Below, piece after piece: positions 14,396 to 18,371 of a DNA stretch of 18,371 bases. This stretch comes from Chloroflexota bacterium (GTDB taxonomy: Bacteria > Chloroflexota > Anaerolineae > Anaerolineales > Villigracilaceae). A program made the position numbers and the translations under genes. Location: NCBI GenBank assembly GCA_021796315.1, contig JAJYOH010000041.1:1-18371 (forward strand). Direction: 5' to 3'. Below the pieces are notes generated by a model. That model had not been told where the DNA came from. It saw only the letters and a list, made by a program, of their open reading frames with translations, and ran no database searches. Position 1 is the stretch's first letter, and each line of letters begins with the position of its first letter.

Positions 14396-14755
14396 TCATT
14401 GAAATCCCTGGGGGGGCAAATTTCGGATGGTTTCGAGCAGGTCCGCTCCGCGGGCGGGCAGGGTGTGGGTGGAGAACAAGCGAAAGACATTCTCGTTCAA
14501 GCCCGCGCGAATGACGGATAGTTCGGGAAACTGCTCGATGATTGACGCAATGAGGTGAGCGACAGCCTCTTCCTGGGACTCTTCGTCAGCGATCACCACA
14601 ACGTTGGGGCGGACTTCTGTTATTCGTTGACACACATCCTCGCCCAGTTCCCATGGCCCGATCAGTTCCACATCCTCGGCGGCGCGCAAAATCGTTTCCA
14701 TGCTTTCGCCGAAGAGACGTTGGGAACATATCAGTAGTACGCGTTGTTTTTGCAT
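14396..14755 (-). CDS. Degenerate receiver-only (pseudo-receiver) protein heading the nar operon
   Basis: A 119-residue protein with the CheY-like fold pattern: QRVLLICSQRLFGESM (strand 1/helix 1), VELIGPWELGED, then RPNVVVIADEES (strand 3) and FPELSVIRAGL (strand 4). Compared with the NarL-like regulator nearby, whose start reads [11 protein letters not shown], the acidic pair after strand 1 is replaced by Cys10-Ser11. The strand 4 Ser/Thr and strand 5 Lys are also missing, although an aspartate remains at 57. There is no output domain. Metal-dependent phosphorylation is therefore unlikely, and it may act as a protein-protein adaptor or sense another signal through Cys10. The ATG at 14755 is preferred to a TTG at 14779; neither has a clear ribosome-binding site. 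It lies 50 nt before the cytochrome gene and after a terminator, so it is probably the first gene of the nar transcript. Confidence 0.65.
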   Translation of the reverse strand: MQKQRVLLICSQRLFGESMETILRAAEDVELIGPWELGEDVCQRITEVRPNVVVIADEESQEEAVAHLIASIIEQFPELSVIRAGLNENVFRLFSTHTLPARGADLLETIRNLPPQGFQ

Positions 14756-14844
14756 GATCGTTTGCGATATATCGAACAAGATTTATTCAAGGTTACCGGA
14801 AAACACAGCGCAACTGAATCCCTCCATATCCCGCTTCAGGAACG

Positions 14845-14876
14845 AAAAAAGAGTGATTGCCAAATCACTCTTTTTC
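14845..14876 (-). terminator. Rho-independent terminator after the narXL-like unit
   Basis: AAAAAAGAGTGATT (14845-14858) pairs with AATCACTCTTTTT (14863-14875) around a 4-nt loop. Read on the minus strand it ends in a run of six T. It stands 38 nt after the stop of the 104-residue gene and before the pseudo-receiver gene, so the regulatory genes and the nar structural genes should be separate transcripts. A promoter for the latter is then expected between about 14756 and 14844, but I could not identify convincing -35/-10 boxes. Confidence 0.87.
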
Positions 14877-14914
14877 AAAAAGAATTAGTTCGTCAATGCA
14901 GGGAGGGTGGTCTA

Positions 14915-15229
14915 CTATCCGCCTTCAGGGAAAAGCGCTGCCCAGCAACTATGATCTCCTGCCAGCAACCCCAACCCCACTCGTGACGGTTTTGCGCAAG
15001 GCTCCGCGTCGAGAGCTTTTGCCGCCTCGCCCGCCGCAGGGGAAAAATAAGCGATCACTTTGCAATGAAGGCGGCCTTCTGATTCGTGTCGCGTGAATAC
15101 GGCCATCTCTGCAGGTTTGCCTGCCAACGCAAACAGCGGCAGGAATAGTTCCTCAATCTGAGCGGATGGCATGGGAGCCCACATCCCATCGCCGAGCGAT
15201 TTTGAATACCAGTTGTTCCCATTTTCCAC
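14915..15229 (-). CDS. Unrecognised 104-residue protein coupled to the NarL-like regulator
   Basis: This gene starts with GTG one base after the TAA of the response regulator, so the two are almost certainly co-translated. I do not recognise the family. The protein is mixed polar and hydrophobic, opens ENGNNWYSKSLGDGMWAPMP and ends GDHSCWAALFPEGG. It has two cysteines, in DAEPCAKPS and DHSCWA, and no membrane segment or signal peptide. The central part (MAVFTRHESEGRLHCKVIAY) alternates like a beta strand pair, perhaps a small alpha/beta fold. Codon use resembles its neighbours. A terminator follows 38 nt downstream, which supports a genuine last gene of the regulatory unit. A role in nitrate signalling is only suggested by position. 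Confidence 0.65.
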   Translation of the reverse strand: MENGNNWYSKSLGDGMWAPMPSAQIEELFLPLFALAGKPAEMAVFTRHESEGRLHCKVIAYFSPAAGEAAKALDAEPCAKPSRVGLGLLAGDHSCWAALFPEGG

Positions 15230-15230
15230 T

Positions 15231-15881
15231 TTACACCAGCCCTCTGCCCTTCGCTACCTTTGCCGCCTCGCGCCGCGTGCGGACGTGCAGTTTTGCCAGG
15301 ATGTTGCGGATGTGCGTCTTGACCGTGTTCAGGCTGATCATGAGCGCCTCCGCGATTTCCTTGTCGGTCGCGCCTTGTGATGCCTGCAACAGCACTTGTT
15401 GTTCGCGCTCGGTCAGGCCGCTGTCATCTTCCTTCTCTGATATTCCGCCTCTGCTCAAGCGGCGGAATTCGGAAAGCATCCGTCCAGCCAGCGAGGACGA
15501 TAGCGCCGCTTCGCCGCGTAGCGCGCCGCGTAACATCCCCAGCATATCCTGCGAACGAATATCTTTGAGCAGGTAACCCTGCGCGCCGTTCTTGAGCGCT
15601 TCAAAGAGTTTTTCGTCATCGTCTCGCACGGTCAGCACGACGATGGTCGTCTCTGGCAAGACCTGCTTGATCTGGCGCGTGGCTTCCAACCCATCCATGC
15701 CAGGCATTTGCACGTCCATCAAAATCAGGTCGGGCTTGAGTTCCTGCGCTTTGACAAACGCCTCCAGCCCGTCATTGGCTTCGCCGACCACTTCCATATC
15801 GGGTTGGGCGCTGATAATTCCTGCCAGGCCCTCGCGGAAGAGGGCGTGATCGTCTGCCAGTAAAACGCGATAACGGGTCAT
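15231..15881 (-). CDS. narL: NarL/FixJ-type response regulator with LuxR HTH
   Basis: A 216-residue two-domain response regulator. The receiver (about 1-120) has the acidic pair Asp10-Asp11 after RVLLA, the phospho-acceptor Asp56 in [14 protein letters not shown], Thr84 and Lys106 (YLLKDI). The C-terminal LuxR/GerE domain (about 150-212) reads [20 protein letters not shown] and then [18 protein letters not shown]. It overlaps the preceding kinase gene by 4 nt (ATGA), so the pair is translationally coupled and should form a cognate two-component system. By analogy with NarX/NarL it would activate the nar operon when nitrate is present. The name narL rests on this context and not on specific residues; degradation or stress regulators of the same family look alike. 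Confidence 0.87.
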   Translation of the reverse strand: MTRYRVLLADDHALFREGLAGIISAQPDMEVVGEANDGLEAFVKAQELKPDLILMDVQMPGMDGLEATRQIKQVLPETTIVVLTVRDDDEKLFEALKNGAQGYLLKDIRSQDMLGMLRGALRGEAALSSSLAGRMLSEFRRLSRGGISEKEDDSGLTEREQQVLLQASQGATDKEIAEALMISLNTVKTHIRNILAKLHVRTRREAAKVAKGRGLV

Positions 15882-17809
15882 TGTATTGCTTCCGCCTCAG
15901 GCCATCTCAGTGTGACGCGCGTTCCGCGCCCAGCCGTTGACTCAACTTCAACCCAACCGCCGATATGCGCCGCGCGCGCCTGCATGATCTGCAGACCGAA
16001 ATGTCCGCTCGGTTCAGGCTGTAACGTATCGAAACCTTTTCCATCATCTTCGATTGCCACAAAATAATGATCATCGCTTTGGCCCATCCGCACATTGACC
16101 CGCCGCGCCTGTGCGTGACGGGCAATGTTATTCAGCGCCTCGCGCGTGATGTTCAACACCTGCTCAGCCACCTTCGGCGAACAATCAGGCGCGGCATCTT
16201 CATCATTTTGCCAGGCCGCTTTCAAATCATGTTCGAATGCGAATTCGTTCACCGCCTCGCTCAAGCGGGCGCGCAAATCCGCCTCGGCGGGCGTTTCATC
16301 CATCAGACTGTTGATGGCGCGGCGCACCTCGCCCGTGGCTTTTTCAATCGTCTCGCGCGTTTTTTGCAAGCGTTGGAGTGCGTCCTGATCTTTTCCATCC
16401 GACAGGAAGTCAACCACCTGATCGGTCATCAAGCCCAAATAGCTGAGTGTCTGCACCAGCCCATCGTGCATCTCAGCCGCGACGCGGCGGCGCTCCTCCA
16501 GTGTCGCCATGCGCTCGGCTTGCGCGTACAGGCGGGCGTTTTCCAAAGCGATGGCGGCAACGTTCGCCAGTTTGGTCAACATGCCCGCCGCCTCGTCCGC
16601 AAATTGATGTTGCGCTGCGCTCCCCACACACAACGCGCCGATCACACGCTCGCCCACCCGCAACGGTGCAGCCAAATGACTGGCGCGGTAGCCCTCCGCC
16701 AACATGCGGCATCCGCCGTGACAGTCGCCCACTCCGCACGGCAATGCCCTCTCGCTCGTCAGCACATCGCCTGCCAGGCCGTCATCCGCAGCCACTACAT
16801 CGCCCTCGATGGCGTTGCGCGGCCCGCTGACCGCTTGCAATTTCAGCCAGTGACGGTCCTCATTCACCAGGCATAATGAAGCCACCTCGCCGCCCAGCAA
16901 CGTCCGCGCCTTTTCGGTCACCGAATTCAACACCTGCTGAATATCGAGCCGCGACGAAATCTCGCGGCTGACCTCGTTGAGCGTCTCCAATTCGCGCGTG
17001 CGTTGGGCAACGCGCTCTTCGAGACTTTCGTTCAAGGCGACCAATTCTCCGCGCGACGAATGCAAACGGACGCGCATGGACTCAAACGCCTGCGCCAGCG
17101 TCCGCATCTCTTCCGGACCTTCGACCTGGATCGCCGTTTCGAGATCATTTCCTCCCAGACGTTCTGCCGCACGCGCCAACTGGCGCAAGGGTTGCAGAGC
17201 CGAGCGGCGCGTAAGCCACATCCCCACGCCCAGGAGAATCAACGCGCAGAGGAAGAAGCCAATCTGGATGGCGCGCAGACGATTGACCTTTGCAGTCGAG
17301 TCTGTTTCGTAGAGGCGCACGACCGTGTCGGCTTGCGCCGCAAGCGTGGACGATTGTTGTTGTATGGATTGAAGAGCAGACGTAAAAGTGGGAGACTCGC
17401 GCGAGGTGCGCTGTAACTCATCGAGCAGGGTGCGAAATCCACTCCAGGTGAGAGTCACCTTGTCGAGCGAGGAACGAATCTCAGGGTTACGCGTAAGCGG
17501 CAGAGTGACATCTTGTTGGGGCAGGTAGGGCGCCGTCCCGCCGTCGCGCAAGGCCGTCAGAGTCTGATCGAACGTCTGCTCCGCATCTTGCAAGGCGGCA
17601 TTAGTGACACCTTCCCCCGCACCCGCCTCGAACGCCAGACGCGCCATCTGCTGGGTCAACATGCGCTGACGCCCCGCCAGGTTGATGACCAGTGCGTCCT
17701 GCTTTTGCGTTTCCAGGCCCCAAACCGTCGCGCAAACCGAAATCAGCACGAGCAGGACGAAGGCAGTGAACAGCAGGCTCAATCTTCCCTGAAGACTTTT
17801 TAACATCAT
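15878..17809 (-). CDS. narX: NarX-like nitrate-sensor histidine kinase (HAMP, GAF, HisKA_3, HATPase)
   Basis: The start is taken as the ATG ATG pair at 17809, with AAAGGAAG just upstream; an upstream TTG falls in the -10 box. Numbered from there (643 residues), helix 1 spans about 10-32 and is followed by NLAGRQRMLTQQMARLAF, a P-box-like sequence related to the nitrate-binding helix of NarX and to PilJ-type sensors. The external domain runs to helix 2 (180-201), then HAMP (201-255), a coiled coil and a GAF domain (285-420). HisKA_3 carries the phospho-accepting His448 in AAEMHDGLVQTL, and the ATPase domain shows EALNNIARHA, DDGKGFD and GHFGLQIMQ. The GAF domain has a Cys358, Cys363, His364, Cys367 cluster. 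It is co-translated with the NarL-like regulator. Nitrate as ligand is inferred from context and the P-box. Confidence 0.88.
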   Translation of the reverse strand: MMLKSLQGRLSLLFTAFVLLVLISVCATVWGLETQKQDALVINLAGRQRMLTQQMARLAFEAGAGEGVTNAALQDAEQTFDQTLTALRDGGTAPYLPQQDVTLPLTRNPEIRSSLDKVTLTWSGFRTLLDELQRTSRESPTFTSALQSIQQQSSTLAAQADTVVRLYETDSTAKVNRLRAIQIGFFLCALILLGVGMWLTRRSALQPLRQLARAAERLGGNDLETAIQVEGPEEMRTLAQAFESMRVRLHSSRGELVALNESLEERVAQRTRELETLNEVSREISSRLDIQQVLNSVTEKARTLLGGEVASLCLVNEDRHWLKLQAVSGPRNAIEGDVVAADDGLAGDVLTSERALPCGVGDCHGGCRMLAEGYRASHLAAPLRVGERVIGALCVGSAAQHQFADEAAGMLTKLANVAAIALENARLYAQAERMATLEERRRVAAEMHDGLVQTLSYLGLMTDQVVDFLSDGKDQDALQRLQKTRETIEKATGEVRRAINSLMDETPAEADLRARLSEAVNEFAFEHDLKAAWQNDEDAAPDCSPKVAEQVLNITREALNNIARHAQARRVNVRMGQSDDHYFVAIEDDGKGFDTLQPEPSGHFGLQIMQARAAHIGGWVEVESTAGRGTRVTLRWPEAEAIQ

Positions 17810-17829
17810 CGCTTCCTTTGACGATGCCA

Positions 17830-17861
17830 ATTATACAGCCTTACCGTGCGATGGATGTCAA
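17830..17861 (-). promoter_or_regulatory. Sigma70-type promoter candidate for the narXL-like unit
   Basis: Read on the minus strand, TTGACA (17861-17856) and TATAAT (17835-17830) are both perfect consensus hexamers, but the spacer is 20 nt, longer than the usual 16-18. The expected start site near 17823 leaves a leader of about 15 nt holding the AAAGGAAG ribosome-binding site. The long spacer suggests a weak or activator-dependent promoter. Confidence 0.55.
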
Positions 17862-17979
17862 AGGGTTGTTCAATTTATTTTTGAGCGCCGGGCGCCCCGT
17901 GCAAAAAGCCTACGAAGACCAACTCATCAACGGCGCGGATCGTATGTTGTTCACCGGCGTCAAATACAAGCGCGGTTAA
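17851..17979 (+). other. Small unrecognised plus-strand ORF next to the transposase remnant
   Basis: ATG at 17851 to TAA at 17977-17979 gives 42 residues: it opens MDVKGLFNLFLSAGRPVQKA and ends with a basic KYKRG. It reads like natural protein, with an amphipathic helix and no low-complexity bias, but I cannot assign a family and see no clear ribosome-binding site. It overlaps the -35 region of the divergent kinase promoter. It may be a remnant of a gene cut by the adjacent transposase fragment, or chance coding. Confidence 0.25.
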
Positions 17980-17982
17980 TGA

Positions 17983-18371
17983 CAGTGGGGCAAGGCCGTT
18001 GGGAAGGTACCCGTGATTGGCGTTCATCAAGGATTGGTAGGCGAAACGTTGGGCAAAGAGGATGGCGTGATGCTGGTAGATGAATCGAGTGCGGTGAAGC
18101 AAGGCCAAAATTCGGTGGGCGTGGTTGCGCAATACTGCGGGTCGGTGGGCAAGATTGCGAACGGGCAAGTGGGCGTGTATTTGGGATATGCCAGTCGCAA
18201 AGGCTACAGTTTGCCTGCACCAGGGCCGCAGGCACAGGTGGTTGAGGGGCAGTTGTTTATGCCCGATCAATGGTTCGAGGACGAGCATACTGAGCGACGG
18301 AATGCGTACGGTGTGCCAGAGGACTTGGGGTTCAAAACGAAGCCGAAAATTGGGCTGGAGCTTCTGGAAAA
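17983..18371 (+). pseudogene. 5'-truncated IS701-like transposase, running off the right edge
   Basis: The frame follows a TGA at 17980-17982 and stays open to the window end (about 129 residues). It matches the DDE-type IS701 transposase pattern: HQGLVGETLGKEDGVMLVDE (with a catalytic-type Asp in LVDES), then KQGQNSVGVVAQYCGSVGKI, GQVGVYLGYASRKGYSL, LFMPDQWFEDEHTERR and YGVPEDLGFKTKPKIGLELL. The usual N-terminal 100 or so residues are missing and no start codon is evident. A 9-residue insert (PAPGPQAQV) interrupts GYSL-VEGQLFMP and coincides with a TGCCTGC/GCAGGCA inverted repeat. No terminal inverted repeat is visible inside the window. The rest of the element lies outside the window. Confidence 0.72.
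18212..18234. repeat. Small inverted repeat inserted in the transposase remnant
   Basis: TGCCTGC (18212-18218) and GCAGGCA (18228-18234) are perfect inverted copies with a 9-nt spacer. They encode the residues that look inserted (PAPGPQAQ) relative to the usual G-Y-S/T-L-x-x-G/R-x-L-F/Y-x-P pattern of IS701 transposases. Confidence 0.4.

Noticed and set aside
14765..14774. CGATATATCG palindrome before the pseudo-receiver gene, considered as an FNR or NarL operator
   Set aside because: It does not match the FNR TTGAT-N4-ATCAA pattern or a NarL heptamer pair, and a 10-bp AT-rich palindrome is common by chance.
16067..16876. Plus-strand ORF of 269 codons opposite the sensor kinase
   Set aside because: Antisense to the GAF, HisKA_3 and ATPase coding region; His- and Ala-rich composition is typical of an antisense frame.
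1..18371. CRISPR arrays, tRNA or rRNA genes
   Set aside because: No regularly spaced direct repeats, no tRNA cloverleaf and no rRNA-like conserved stretch was seen on either strand.

Overview
The window looks like chromosomal DNA from a facultatively anaerobic bacterium. Anaerolineae (Chloroflexota) is my best guess, from the protein style and the REP-like intergenic repeats. This is inference; no search was run. Almost everything right of about 4.1 kb lies on the minus strand and forms a membrane-bound nitrate respiration locus with its own regulators. The left part is a small plus-strand sugar phosphotransferase (PTS) region, followed by a zone of decayed genes.

Left region (1-2910, plus strand): the 3' end of a probable PTS IIC gene, then galactitol-type IIA and IIB genes, a degenerate uroporphyrinogen-decarboxylase-like fragment, a SorC-family sugar-responsive regulator, and a dedicated HPr. 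No enzyme I is visible. A strong bidirectional terminator at 2876-2910 closes the region.

Decay zone (2911-4164): a frameshifted, 5'-truncated comM (Mg-chelatase-like ATPase) on the minus strand, an orphan terminator, a pair of diverged direct repeats, and the C-terminal remnant of a MarR-family regulator. Nothing here looks intact.

Nitrate locus (4165-17861, minus strand, read right to left). A NarX-like sensor kinase, a NarL-like response regulator and a 104-residue unknown protein form one unit, closed by a terminator at 14845-14876. Next come a degenerate receiver-only protein, a membrane-anchored dihaem cytochrome c, narG, narH, narJ, a hemerythrin-domain gene, narI, a NarK-type transporter, an FmdE-family protein and a DUF1858 protein. 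Gene spacing is tight (overlaps or gaps under 60 nt), except where palindromic repeats sit between narG/narH and narH/narJ. The pathway implied is nitrate sensing by the kinase/regulator pair, nitrate import or nitrate/nitrite exchange by NarK, quinol oxidation by NarI, and electron transfer through NarH to the NarG molybdenum site, with NarJ as assembly chaperone. NarG has no Tat signal, so the catalytic site should face the cytoplasm.

Right edge (17851-18371): a small unrecognised ORF and the 5'-truncated remnant of an IS701-like transposase, which runs off the window.

The most unusual points are the hemerythrin gene inserted between narJ and narI, a palindromic repeat inserted in frame inside NarG, two further palindromic elements within the same operon, the degenerate receiver at the head of the nar operon, and a Cys/His cluster in the GAF domain of the sensor kinase.
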